Below are positions 51,181 through 62,918 of a stretch of 64,000 bases of DNA, one piece after another. Positions within the stretch are counted from its first letter, which is position 1; each line of letters begins with the position of its first letter. Made by a program: the position numbers and the translations under genes. The notes under the pieces were generated by a model. It did not search any database, had not been told where the DNA came from, and worked only from the letters and a program-made list of their open reading frames with translations. The DNA is from Glandiceps talaboti (taxonomy: Eukaryota; Hemichordata; Enteropneusta; Spengelidae): contig NC_135555.1 of the NCBI RefSeq assembly GCF_964340395.1, positions 21,047,447-21,111,446 on the forward strand. Reading direction: 5' to 3'.

Positions 51181-51471
51181 TAAGAAAAATCCTGTGTTAC
51201 TGGCACACACTTTAATACATTATATTGAGAACCCATAAAAATGGGTTAATTAGATCAATTTAAACAATAATTTCTGTACACTCCTGTTTAAATATTCCTG
51301 AGACATATCACCAAAACAGTCATTGAAGTTTTTTGACCAAAAATGACATTTTCTGACCCAAATCACACATCTGTGATACAATCATTTTGCTTTGAACTTC
51401 CCGACTCGACACCACATGTAATGTTCCTACCAAATACCAAGTCAATCGCTCGGACAGTTTTTGAGTTTCAG

Positions 51472-51472
<1 letters not shown>

Positions 51473-51541
<69 letters not shown>
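51473..51541. repeat. (CA)n microsatellite, duplication copy A
   Basis: Pure CA run about 68 bp long; the copy B equivalent is 57553-57622. Confidence 0.95.
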
Positions 51542-51838
51542 ATGCCTATAGCACTACTGAACTTCATTAGTTTAGTTATGCCAATAAAAAATCTGGCTCT
51601 AGATAATTTCCTGCAAATTTCCTTCAAGGTGTCCACAAGCGATCATTCCATAGTGTCCATAGAGTAAAAAAAATATGGACAACCTTGTACAGTACATGAT
51701 GTCTGGTAAACTACTCTGGCCAACTGGGAATTACATATGGACGTTTTTTTTTCATTTGCATGAATTCTCCTATGTAATTTCATAATGTGACACAAACATG
51801 GTTTATGATCTGTATGGAGTCTCATACGAACATTTCGA

Positions 51839-52198
51839 TTATTTCCGCGATGGAAACTTTTTAACACTCTCCTGACATACAAATAGTCTTTGCTTTGTAT
51901 AGATTCCCATGTGTTTGTTCAGATTACCAATTTGAGCAAAACTTTGCCCACACTCCTTACATACAAATGGCCTTTCCTTTGTATAGATTCTCATATGTAC
52001 TTTCAAAGTACCACTTTCAGTAAAACTTTTACCACACTCCTTACATACAAATGGCCTTTCATTTGTATGGATTCTCATGTGTAGTTTCAAAATACCACTT
52101 TCAGTAAAACTTTGTCAACACTCCTTACGTACAAATGATCTTTCGTTTGTGTGGATTCTCATGTGTACTTTCAGATTACTACTTTGAGCAAAACTTTG
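51839..52198 (-). pseudogene. Untranslated remnant fingers 3' of zinc-finger gene A
   Basis: The finger array continues in the same frame past the stop of gene A, with a second TGA at the same finger position one unit further on (KEC then stop then QSF). Further readable fingers follow ([34 protein letters not shown]) and a terminal VKKFPSRK before TAA at 51839. These are former coding units lost when GGA (Gly) became TGA. Confidence 0.8.
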
Positions 52199-55100
52199 TC
52201 AACACTCCTTACGTACAAATGGTCTTTCGTTTGTGTGGATTCTCATGTGTACTTTCAGATTACTACTTTGGGCAAAACTTTGCCCACACTCCTTACATAC
52301 AAATGGCCTTTCCTTTGTATGGATTCTCATGTGTACTTTCAAAGTACCTCTTTCAGTAAAACCTTTACCACACTCCTTACATACAAATGGCCTTTCCTTT
52401 GTATGGATTCTCATGTGTACTTTCAAAGTACCACTTTCAGCAAAACTTTTATCACACTCCTTACATACAAATGGTCTTTCATTTGTGTGGATTCTCATGT
52501 GTACTTTCAGACGACCACTTTGAGTAAAACTTTTACCACACTCCTTACATACAAATGGTCTTTCATTGGTATGGATTCTCATGTGTACTTTCAAATCACT
52601 ACTTTGAGTAAAACTTTGACCACATTCCTTACATACAAATGGTCTTTCGTTTGTGTGGAATCTCATGTGTACTTTCAGATGACTATTTTGAGTAAAACGT
52701 TTCCTACACTCCTTACATACAAATGGTCTTTCATTTGTATGGATTCTCATGTGTACTTTCAAAGTACCACTTTCAGCAAAACTTTTATCACACTCCTTAC
52801 ATACAAATGGTCTTTCATTTGTGTGGATTCTCATGTGTACTTTCAGACGACCACTTTGAGTAAAACTTTTACCACACTCCTTACATACAAATGGTCTTTC
52901 GTTTGTGTGGAATCTCATGTGTACTTTCAGATGACTATTTTGAGTAAAACGTTTCCTACACTCCTTACATACAAATGGTCTTTCATTTGTATGGATTCTC
53001 ATGTGTACTTTCAAATCAATACTTTGAGTAAAACTTTTACCACACTCCTTACATACAAATGGTCTTTCATTTGTGTGGATTCTCATGTGTACTTTCAAAT
53101 CAATACTTTGAGTAAAACTTTTACCACACTCCTTACATACAAATGGTCTTTCATTTGTGTGGATTCTCATGTGTACTTTCAGACGACTATTTTGAGTAAA
53201 ACGTTGACCACACTCCTTACATACAAATGGTCTTTCTTTTATGTGGATTCTCATGTGTACTTTCAAATCACCACTTTGAGCAAAACTTTGACCACACTCC
53301 TTACATACAAATGGTCTTTCATTGGTATGGATTCTCATGTGTACTTCCAAATCACTATTTTGAGTAAAACTTTTACCACACTCCTTACATACAAATGGTC
53401 TTTCATTTGTGTGGATTCTCATGTGTACTTTCAGACGACTACTTTGAGTAAAACTTTTACCACACTCCTTACATACAAATGGTCTTTCCTTAGTATGGAT
53501 TCTCATGTGTACTTTCAAATTATATTTATGACAAAACACTTTACCACAATCAGTACATACAAATGGCCTTTCATTTTTATGGTTTCCATTGTCATCCCTT
53601 GTAGCACTGTACCCTAAACAATGCTCCTCGTAGTCTAACAGAGTCTGGTCATTGCTAATAATATCACAATTTCCACATGTCATTGTATTTTCTGGAGAAT
53701 TCTGGCTCTCATTGGTCACTAACACATCACAGTCACTTCTTGTACTATACTCTATACAATGCTCCTCAGAGTCTTCTTCAACCATGACTTCATCCAATGT
53801 AACAAGTCCATGTTGACAAAGACAATCTATTACCATGAATTTATCTGTTAACACAAAAAATAAAGGTGTCAGTCATGTGACTCACTGATCATAAATCTAA
53901 ATTAACATTTTATGAATATTATGATTGTCATTAATTTTAAAAAGGCAGTGATCATCTGAAGACTACATGTTACTAACAAAGCTTGTCCATATATGTGATT
54001 TATATGAATGCAAAAATGTAATGAAACAACCAAGATCCGGAACAACTCATAGCACATGTAAACAATGCCCAGGTAGACAAGCACATGACATTAGAAGGAT
54101 AGAAGAAACTAAATGGTACTGTGCTGTGTAAGTCTTACCCATGGAGATGGACTAAATAACACCATAGCACTGCATTTCTGCTATATGTCAGGAAGATTCC
54201 TTTCAAGCAGTTGAAATGACAGACGGACAGAAGAAAAAGAATTCTTCATGCTTAATAATCCATTTTGTAATTTACCTATGGTCTCTGAACCAAGTTTGTA
54301 TTGATCTGAAGTAAAGATCCCTAAGTAAACCTTTACATTTGTTGGCAAATAATTGAAAAAATAGTACCAATGGTGTTGTAGCACAATTGTACAATTCCTG
54401 ATTACCCCGTAATCTTTACAATATATACCATTGCATTATTTGGCACTTTCTGTGTGTGTGCATGGCCTTGCTGCTAAGCACATAATACACACCCAAATTT
54501 TATTGTTGCTTAGGGAGCTGCCTTGTTGCTAGGTATATTAGCATACATTTTTTGACATACGTAAGCATACACTGCTATCTTTGCAAAACATATTTGCATT
54601 TTGCTGTTGCTCAGAATGCTACAATTGCTAGGGCAAGTTGTCTTGAAAAATATCTGCAGAATAACTCCTCTACAATATTTTGGCCCCCATTAACAAATAA
54701 GTTTTCGGGGTATAACTTCTGTGGTTTTGCTATGGCCAGTATTAGGTAAAATCTACCCACCCCAACCCCAACCCCCATGTCATGTTACCTGGGTACGGAC
54801 TTCCCATACAAAATTACCATAGACTCTATGGGGAAACACTGCCATTTACCTCTTTCTCCCTTTCTGTTACTGTGGTTCCCCAATCTTAGCAAAAAGGAGA
54901 ACTTTTCCATAAAAATTCATATATTCAGACCAAAGGAATATTTTTGACCCAAAACTCACATCTCTTATACAATCCATTTCATACAAAAATGTCTATTTCT
55001 ACACCCTCACCAAATACTATAGCATGGCAATCAGTCTGGCAGGTTTTGACATTAAGTTGTTGAAATACACACACAACATAGATACACACATTTCACCATG

Positions 55101-55531
55101 CCTTTAGTAATACTGAAGCATTTCGTCATGTAAAATCATGAAGACTCTCCTCAAGAGCACACATTTTATGAAAATATCTCTTTCCTGGAGTGGCATTCCC
55201 CTTATAAGTTATAATTGTTTACATACACACACATACATTTGTACATCAATACATACACACTCACCATTCCTTTAGCATACTGAACCAGCTCAGTTGTGCT
55301 AAAAGGGACTTTCACTGTCTAATTCAAATCCAATACTACTGACTCACAAATTTCTGCAAACAACAAACTTGTCACCACGTAAATATAATACAATGCAATG
55401 GGTGGTGTTATGTATTACTACAACATACCTTTGTCAGAGAGTGTGTTATTCTCAAGTCGGTAAAGTAACACTTGATATGCTTCATTCAAGTCTCGTTCAT
55501 ATAGGCTGAATACCAACTCTTCATTGTCCAT
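52199..55531 (-). CDS. C2H2 zinc-finger protein A (16 fingers)
   Basis: Exon 1 is 55531-55429 (MDNEELVFSLYERDLNEAYQ...) and exon 2 is 53844-52199; the phase-1 junction gives SDKDKFMV, total 582 aa. The acidic N-terminal region (about 120 aa) has no KRAB, SCAN, BTB or ZAD signature that I recognize. It is followed by 16 complete C-x2-C-x12-H-x3-H fingers in tandem. The first is divergent (CTDCGKVFCHKYNLKVH); the others share CKEC, F, L and HMRIH. Linkers are T(N/K)ERPFV instead of TGEKPF. Recognition-helix position 6 is Val in every finger; positions -1, 2 and 3 vary. The role is presumably nuclear, sequence-specific DNA binding; the target is unknown. The array ends at a TGA inside finger 17. 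The plus-strand frame across the array is an antisense shadow. Confidence 0.9.
54197..54591. repeat. Segment of about 395 bp in the intron of gene A, absent from gene B
   Basis: Copy B reads CAGGAAGATTTGCATTTTGC without a break; copy A has extra DNA between CAGGAAGATT and TTGCATTTTGC. The extra DNA contains GTTGCTAGGTATATT-type phrases found in the repeat at 50590. Insertion in A or deletion in B cannot be told apart from two copies. Confidence 0.65.
54770..55428. other. Intron of zinc-finger gene A, remainder
   Basis: No element is recognized beyond small (CA)-rich patches near 55215-55260. The corresponding part of copy B (60790-61447) is nearly identical. Confidence 0.5.
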
Positions 55532-57116
55532 TTCTGATTCAGAAAGCAAATGCAATATTTAGTGACTGTTTAGTACAAAGACAAAAGATTGTATATTTTG
55601 ACCACTAGGGGCGCTGTGTCATGGTGGGGAGAATACGTACTTCAGCATGTAAATTGTATTAAAACAAGATTTTCATGTCCGTGTGTGTATGTTGCAACAG
55701 TATGGCATGGGCCCATGAACAGAGGCTTGCGGGAGGCCGTGCTGACGTAGTTACCCTTAGAAAGCAGATGTCGACTGTTAAATAATGTTTGTTGGTGAAC
55801 GGACCGTAATGATTACTGTAGTCTGTAGTGTACAATAAATTCAAGGTGGACGTGCTCTTTATCACAATATCAGGCGGGTACGCGGGTCTTGATTGTTCAC
55901 TTTCGTCAATTTTGTCCATATATTCACTGTAAAATTACTCTACGTGATGATTAAGTACCTACCTAGGGTTTATCTTGTCTAGAAAGTGATTGGAGAGGGC
56001 CCCCGGATTGATCCGCACAATGCAGTCCACAGACAGTGTCTGTGCAGTGTTGTCGATGTCGTACCAGAGACGCCAACCAAAATCTTTACTAATAAGTCGT
56101 GTCATCGCTCATGCGCACATTGGTATTGTTTGTCTCACGTCTGTTTGGTTCAGACATGTGGTCTGCAAACTCGACAACGCGCGTACTGCCTCTATCGTTT
56201 GGTTAGATTGGTACATGTACACTAACTGAATTGAAAAAAATTAGACTCCACGAAAACGCTTCACCACACGGCAAAACATCGGGAGTGTCATTTGAATCAT
56301 AATTTTATGAGAACACTGTGTTGAAATATGAACCTCATGTTGTTGTTTGACATTGTAATAATTTGATATATTTTACCATAGACCCTCCCTCCACCATGGT
56401 GGAGGGGCTGTGATTTAAACTAGCTGTAGGAGAGGGCGCACAATCAAAACGTGTCTCTGCGTTTATTAAGGTTCCGTTCATTAGTACAGCGGGTGGGATG
56501 GGTGAGAGAACCTGAAATTTTGCGTCACTGTTATTAGAGGTGACGCAATTTCTTTAAATTTCGCCACTGTCTTTGATAAACAAATGAATAGAATACACAT
56601 TTGATAAAATCATGAATATGGTTTATTAATATCTTAGCATGTATACCAAACATTTCAGTTTTAATAAAAGTGCCAATGGCGTTGAAGCATAACTGTTGAC
56701 AGTAAACTGTAATTTTCTTTATTGATAATGTGGTCTTGTTGCTAGGTATATTTATATTTGCAATCATGTGGGTGTGATCTTATTGCTAGGCGTATCTACA
56801 TAATTCATTTACTTTCCTGTCACTAGTGCTATTTGGGCATTATACGTCATTGTTTACATGTTGCTATGGGCATGGTCATGATGCTTAGGGCATTTACATG
56901 TTTAAAATAATGTTTATTCAAATGCATTATCCATTGTTATATTTGTATTTTAAAAAAACACTATCATTTGACTGTTGCTAAGGGCATGCTCACGGTTGCT
57001 ATGTAAGTATGACACACTCACAATTTGCAGACTAACACTTTTAGAATCATTACCAAATTTCATCCCCCAGTAATTTGAGAGGTAAAGTTCATTACCAAAA
57101 TCACTTGTATCAACTA

Positions 57117-57118
57117 CA

Positions 57119-57151
<33 letters not shown>

Positions 57152-57190
57152 GCCAGACAGACAGACAGAATGACTAACTGACTGACAGCC
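57117..57190. repeat. (GACA)n microsatellite, duplication copy B
   Basis: Shorter than the copy A counterpart, with GCCA and AATG interruptions. Confidence 0.9.
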
Positions 57191-57549
57191 AGGCATTTCA
57201 CCTCAAACCAAACTGTGGTTCAGTTAGGTAGAGAATATGTTTAAAAGAAAAATCCTGTGGTACTCGCACACACTTTAATACATTATGTTAAGAACCCATA
57301 AAAATGTTAATGGGTTAATTAGATCAATTTAAACAATCATTTCTGTACGCTCCTGTCTAAATATTCCTGAGACATATCACCAAAACAATCATTGGAGGGT
57401 TTGTTTTTTTACCAAAAATGACATTTTCTTACCCAAATCACACATCTGTGATACAATCATTTTCCTTTGAATTTCCCAACTCGACACCACATGTAATGTT
57501 CCTACCAAATACCAAGTCAATCGGTTGAACAGTTTTTGAGTTTCAGTTG

Positions 57550-57552
<3 letters not shown>

Positions 57553-57622
<70 letters not shown>
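57553..57622. repeat. (CA)n microsatellite, duplication copy B
   Basis: Pure CA run of about 70 bp, next to the LINE-containing insertion. Confidence 0.95.
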
Positions 57623-57623
<1 letters not shown>

Positions 57624-57660
57624 ATGCCTATAGCACTACTAAACTTCATTAGTTTAGTTA

Positions 57661-58408
57661 TATTGGCAATTGGTCTTCTGAAATGTATGGCATCTTTGAA
57701 AGTCTAGATAATGATGAGTTGATGCCATGTAATACTGGGATTGTCAGGTTACGTAAACATTTGAATTGTACTGAAAACTGGTATATGCATGTTCGTAACA
57801 AACCGAAATTACGCACGTACAGTATCTTTAAAAGAACATATCGCCGTGAAAATTATTTAGATTTAGATTTGTCGAGAGCTGAACGTTCTCTTTTTGTTCA
57901 GTTACGAGTAGGAATACTTCCACTCAGGATTGAAACAGGTCGTTTTAGGGGCGAGGTGTTACATACTCGCCTGTGTGTGTTATGTAATGCAGATTCAATT
58001 GAGGATGAATCTCACTTTTTATTTCACTGTTCATTCTATCCTTATTCAAGAACACATTTTACAATATTATACTTGAGTCTAATCCAAATTTTGTAAACTT
58101 TAATGAGACTGAGAAATGGAACTTTATAATGATCAATATGCCTAGAGCAACTTGTAAATTTATTCACAAAGCTTACACCAGAAGGTGTAATCATCTTTAT
58201 ATAAGTGTAGTATGTTACTTTTCTTTACTTGCTATGACTGTCCTCTTTGCACCCCTTATTTTTAAGTGCTTTATACGAGTAATTCAGTTTTGTAGTGACT
58301 AATAAGCCTGGTGGGCTGGGTGATGTGTTTTCTTTCTGATATTTTAATTGCCAATTTGTAAAATGGATATCACATCCACATGTCACTATAATAGACAACC
58401 TTATACTA
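57661..58408 (+). mobile_element. LINE fragment (C-terminal domain after reverse transcriptase), inserted in duplication copy B
   Basis: Copy A runs from TTAGTTTAGTTATGCC straight into AATAAAAAATCTGGCTC; copy B has about 750 bp between the equivalent points. Inside, a plus-strand frame from 57683 reads RTYSIFKRTYRRENYLDL, then SRAERSLFVQLRVGILPLRI, ETGRF, then CVLCNADSIEDESHFLFHC. This is the typical C-terminal zinc-knuckle region of non-LTR reverse transcriptases. One frameshift near 58070 moves the rest (NFVNFNETEKWNFIM, KAYTRRCNHLY) to another frame. Reverse transcriptase and endonuclease are absent, so the copy is dead and 5'-truncated. Confidence 0.8.
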
Positions 58409-58676
58409 TGCCAATAAAAAATCCGGCTCGAGATAATTTCCTGCAAATTTCCTTCAAAGTAACCTGCAAGCGATCATTCCATAGTGTCCATAGAGTAAAA
58501 AAAAATATGGACAACCTTTTACAGTATAATTATGACGTCTGATAAACTAAACTCTGGCCAACTGGGTATTACATATGAATGATTTTTTTTCATTTTTATG
58601 AATTCTCCTATGTAATTTCATATCGTGACACAAATATGGTTTATGATCTGTATGGAGTCTCATATGAACATTTCGA

Positions 58677-58790
58677 TTATTTCCTTGATGAAATCTTTTT
58701 ATCACGCTCCTTACATACAAATAGTCTTTGCTTTGTATGGATTCCCATGTGTTTGTTCAGATTACCAATTTGAACAAAACTTTTACCACA
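58677..58790 (-). pseudogene. Untranslated remnant finger 3' of zinc-finger gene B
   Basis: Past the stop of gene B the frame continues [20 protein letters not shown] and then RLFVCKERDKKISSRK to TAA at 58677. Here the stop arose by GAG (Glu) to TAG inside the CKEC knuckle. This last finger matches the last finger remnant of copy A, so the ancestor's array ended here. Confidence 0.8.
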
Positions 58791-61550
58791 CTACTTACAT
58801 ACAAATAGTCTTTCGTTTGTGTGGATTCTCATGTGTACTTTCAAATTACCACTTTCAGTAAAACGTTTACTACACTCCTTACATACAAATGGTCTTTCAT
58901 TTGTATGGATTCTCATGTGTACTTTCAAAGCACCACTGTGAGTAAAACCTTTACCACACTCCTTACATACAAATGGTCTTTCATTTGTATGGATTCTCAT
59001 GTGTACTTTCAAAGCACCACTGTGAGTAAAACTTTGACCACACTCCTTACATACAAATGGTCTTTCATTTGTATGAATTCTCATGTGTACTGTCAATGTA
59101 CTACTATGAGAAAAACCTTTACCACACTCCTTACATACAAATGGTCTTTCGTTTGTGTGGATTCTCATGTGTACTTTCAAAGCACCACTGTGAGTAAAAC
59201 TTTGACCACACTCCTTACATACAAATGGTCTTTCATTTGTATGAATTCTCATGTGTACTTTCAATGTACTACTATGAGAAAAACTTTTACCACACTCCTT
59301 ACATACAAATGGTCTTTCATTTGTATGGATTCTCATGTGTACTTTCAAACTACCACTTAGAGCAAAACTTTGACCACACTCCTTACATACAAATAGTCTT
59401 TCATTTGTATGGATTCTCATGTGTTCTTTCAGATTACTACTTTGAGTAAAACATTTACTACACTCCTTACATACAAATGGTCTTTCATTTGTGTGGATTC
59501 TCATGTGTTCTTTCAAACTACCACTGTGAGCAAAACTTTGACCACACTCCTTACATACAAATGGTCTTTCATTTGTATGGATTCTCATGTGTACTTTCAG
59601 ATGACTACTTTGAGTAAAACGTTTACTACACTCCTTACATACAAATGGTCTTTCATTTGTGTGGATTCTCATGTGTTCTTTCAAAGTACCACTTCGAATA
59701 AAACTTTTACCACACTCCTTACATACAAATGGTCTTTCATTTGTATGAATTCTCATGTGTACTTTCAAACTACCACTGTGAGCAAAACTTTGACCACACT
59801 CCTTACATACAAATGGTCTTTCATTTGTATGGATTCTCATGTGTACTTTCAGATGACTACTTTGAGTAAAACTTTTACCACACTCCTTACATACAAATGG
59901 TCTTTCCTTAGTATGGATTCCCATGTGCACTTTCAAATTATATTTATGACAAAACCTTTTACCACAATCAGTACATACAAATGGCCTTTCATTTTTATGG
60001 TTTCCATTGTCATCTCCTGTAGCACTGGACCCTAAACAATGCTCCTCAGAGTCTGACAGAGTCCGTTCATTGCTAATAATATCACAATTTCCACATGTCA
60101 TTGTATTTTCTGGAGAATTCTGGCTCTCATTGGTCACTAACACATCACAGTCACTTCTTGTACTATACTCTATGCAATGCTCCTCAGAGTCTTCATCAAC
60201 CATGACTTCATCCAATGTAACAAGTCCATGTTGACAAAGACAATCTATTACCATGAATTTATCTGTTAACACACAAAATAAAGGTGTTAGTCATGTGACT
60301 CACTGATCATAAATTTAAATTAACATTTTATGAATATTATGATTGTCATTAATTTTAAAAAGGCAGTGATCATCTGAAGACTATATGTTACTAACAAAGC
60401 TTGTCCATATATGTGATTTATATGAATGCAAAAATGTAATGAAACAACCAAGATCCGGAACAACTCATAGCAGATGTAAACAATGCCCAGGTAGACAAGC
60501 ATATGACATTAGAAGGATAGAAGAAACTAAATGGTACTGTGTAAGTCTTACCCATGGAGATGGACTAAATAACACCATAGCGCACTGCATTTCTGCTATA
60601 TGTCAGGAAGATTTGCATTTTGCTGTTGCTCAGAATGCTACAATTGCTAGGGCAAGTTGTCTTGAAAAATATCTGCAGAATAACTCCTCTACAATATTTT
60701 GGCCCCCATTAACAAATAAGTTTTCGGGGTATAACTTCTGTGGTTTTGATATGGCCAGTATTAGGTAAAATCTACCCACCCCACCCAAACCCCCATGTCA
60801 TGTTACCTGGGTACGGATTTCCCATACACAATTACCATAGACTCTATGGGGAAACAATGCCATTTACCTCCTTTCTCCCTTTCTGTTACTGTGGTTCCCC
60901 AATCTTAGCAAAAAGGAGAACTTTTCTATAAAAATTCATATATTCAGACAAAAGGCATATTTTTGACCCAAAACTCACATCTCTAATACAATCCATTTCA
61001 TACAAAAAATTTTATCTCTACACCCTCACCAAATACTATAGCATGGCAATCAGTCTGGCAGGTTTTGACATTAAGTTGTTGAAATACACACACAACATAG
61101 ATACACACATTTCACCATGCCTTTAGTAATACTGAAGCATTTCGTCATGTAAAATCATGAAGACTCTCCTCAAGAGCACACATTTTATGAAAATATCTCT
61201 TTCCTGGAGTGGCATTCCACTTATAAGTTATAATTGTTTACATACACACACATACATTTGTACATCAATACATACACACTCACCATTCCTTTAGCATACT
61301 GAACCAGCTAAGTTGTGCTAAAAGGGACTTTCACAGTCTAATTCAAATCCGATACTACTGACTCACAAATTTCTGCAAACAACAAACTTGTCATCAAGTC
61401 AATATGATACAATGGAATGGGTGGTGTTATGTTTTACTACAACATACCTTTGTCAGAGAGTGTGTTATTCTCAAGTCGGTAAAGTAACACTTGATATGCT
61501 TTATTCAAGTCTCGTTCATATAGGCTGAATACCAACTCTTCATTGTCCAT
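58791..61550 (-). CDS. C2H2 zinc-finger protein B (14 fingers)
   Basis: Exon 1 is 61550-61448 and exon 2 is 60262-58791, with the same phase-1 junction as gene A (524 aa). The N-terminal region is almost identical to A (for example Lys replaces Glu17 in exon 1). Fourteen complete fingers follow with T(N/K)ERPFV linkers. Finger classes differ from A: GQSFAHSGSL, GKSFSHSSTL and GQSFTHSGAL units are common here and missing in A, which instead has FTQSIDL and FAESGTL units. Three fingers have KEH rather than KVH, changing helix position 6 to Glu. The array has clearly been remodelled since the duplication. The role is presumably DNA binding in the nucleus; the target is unknown. Confidence 0.9.
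60385..60768 (+). other. Unrecognized 127-codon Cys-rich frame, antisense in the intron of gene B
   Basis: Plus-strand ATG to TAA with CDLYECKNVMKQPRSG, HSRCKQCPGRQAYDIRR, HCISAICQ and NATIARASCLEKYL. The same region of copy A is broken by small indels and by the 395-bp segment. The Cys spacing hints at a metal-binding module, and a GTAAGT follows TGGTACTGT, so part of it could be a former exon or a mobile-element remnant. I do not recognize the family; it may be chance. Confidence 0.3.
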
Positions 61551-62129
61551 TTCTGATTCAGAAAGCAAATGCAATTTAGTGACTGTTTAGTACAAAGACA
61601 AAAGATTGTATATTTTGACCACTAGGGGAGCTGTATCATGGTGGGGAAAAAACACAATTTTCATGTCCGCGTCTGTATGTTGCAACACTATGGCATGGGC
61701 CCATTAACAGAGGCTTGCGGGACGCCGCGCTGACGTAGTTACCCTTAGAAAGCAGATGTCGACTGTTTACATAATGTTTGTTGGTGAACGGACCGTAATG
61801 ATTACTGTAGTCTGTAGTGTGTACAATAAATTCAAGGTGGACGTGCTCGGGTACCCTGGTCTTGATTGTTCACTTTCGTCAATTTTGTCCATATATTCAC
61901 TATCAAATTACTTTACCTGATGATTAAGTACCTACCTAGAGTTTATCTTGTCTAGAAAGTGATTGGAGAGGGCCCCAGGATTGATTATCCGCACAGTGCA
62001 GTCCACAGACAGTGTCTATGTTGTCCTACCAGAGACGCCGACCAAAATCTTTACTTATAAGGCGTGTCATCGCTCATGCGCACATTTGTATTTTTGTATA
62101 ACGTCTGTTTGGTACGGTGGCCCACAGGT

Positions 62130-62720
62130 GACAGACGAAAACTAAATTTGTGCGATAAATAATTTATTTTTGAGGGCAAAATATTTAATAAAAGGATAAC
62201 ACTTTTATTTCATATGACAAAACATTAATTTCTTGGGTCAATATAGAAATATCAAAGCAAAAATCTACAATTTCTGTGAAAAATAAATTCTTTTTACAGA
62301 GCAGAACATTAATTTGCGAAACGAACATTTTTATTCATTTGGCCCAAACTTTATTTTCGAGTGATAACATTTAAGTTGTGGGATAAAATGTTTAATTGTT
62401 GGTGCAATGTGTTTGAAACATTAGAACCGTTTTTTTCTAAAGTTTTCTAACAAGACAAAATACCTCATTGCAAACTATTAATCCTTAGAGCAGTACACCA
62501 AGTTTTCGTGAACAAACTCTAAATTTGTGTAAAAAGTATTTAAATGTCAAGCCGGAATATGAATTTAAGTCCTTTACAATCTTATACTCTGACTGCAGAA
62601 ACAACATTTTGTCACCATACAATCCCCTTTTTCATCAATGAGATTTACTTAATACAGGTTGCAACATTAATGTTTAAGGACGAAACATTAATTTGCGAGG
62701 ACAAAACTTTCTTTTTGCTT
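62130..62720. repeat. Diverged short-phrase repeat
   Basis: The phrase (G/A)ACATTAATTTGCG(A/G)GA and relatives (AAAACATTAATTTCTTGGGTC, ACTTTATTTTCGAGTGAT, ACATTTAAGTTGTGGGAT, GGACGAAACATTAATTTGCG) recur about every 25-60 bp over nearly 600 bp. It looks like an old tandem array and has no coding capacity. Confidence 0.55.
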
Positions 62721-62918
62721 GACAGAAGTTGGACTGCATGACGGAAATTGATTATATATCCCACAATCCTCGGCACACTCTTGGCGGCTATTTCAACTTC
62801 GCGACCAGTACTATATCTGATCGTGTCAAGTGGTAAACACATCAAGTGTTTCCAGTGTATAAATAGTTTTTAAAGATAATAAAGGACGGAAACACCATTC
62901 CCATCAATACTGGTATCC

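Larger units (their letters stand above)
50078..56140. repeat. Segmental tandem duplication, copy A
   Basis: From AGAGGGCGCACAATCAAAAC through the zinc-finger gene and its 5' flank to about TCATGCGCACATT, this block matches 56430-62112 in order, with few substitutions and several indels. Both copies contain the zinc-finger gene, the GTTGCTA-rich repeat and the (GACA)n and (CA)n tracts in the same order. Confidence 0.9.
56430..62112. repeat. Segmental tandem duplication, copy B
   Basis: Begins GAGAGGGCGCACAATCAAAAC and ends near CTCATGCGCACATTTG, in the same order and orientation as copy A. A spacer of about 290 bp (56141-56429) separates the copies. The zinc-finger exons, introns and 5' flanks align with few differences, so the duplication is fairly young. 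Confidence 0.9.

Noticed and set aside
52151-53617. Long plus-strand open frame (488 codons) across zinc-finger array A, with shorter ones across array B
   Set aside because: It is the exact antisense of the tandem finger codons; the repeat ([21 protein letters not shown] type) mirrors finger periodicity, and no intron or start context supports it.
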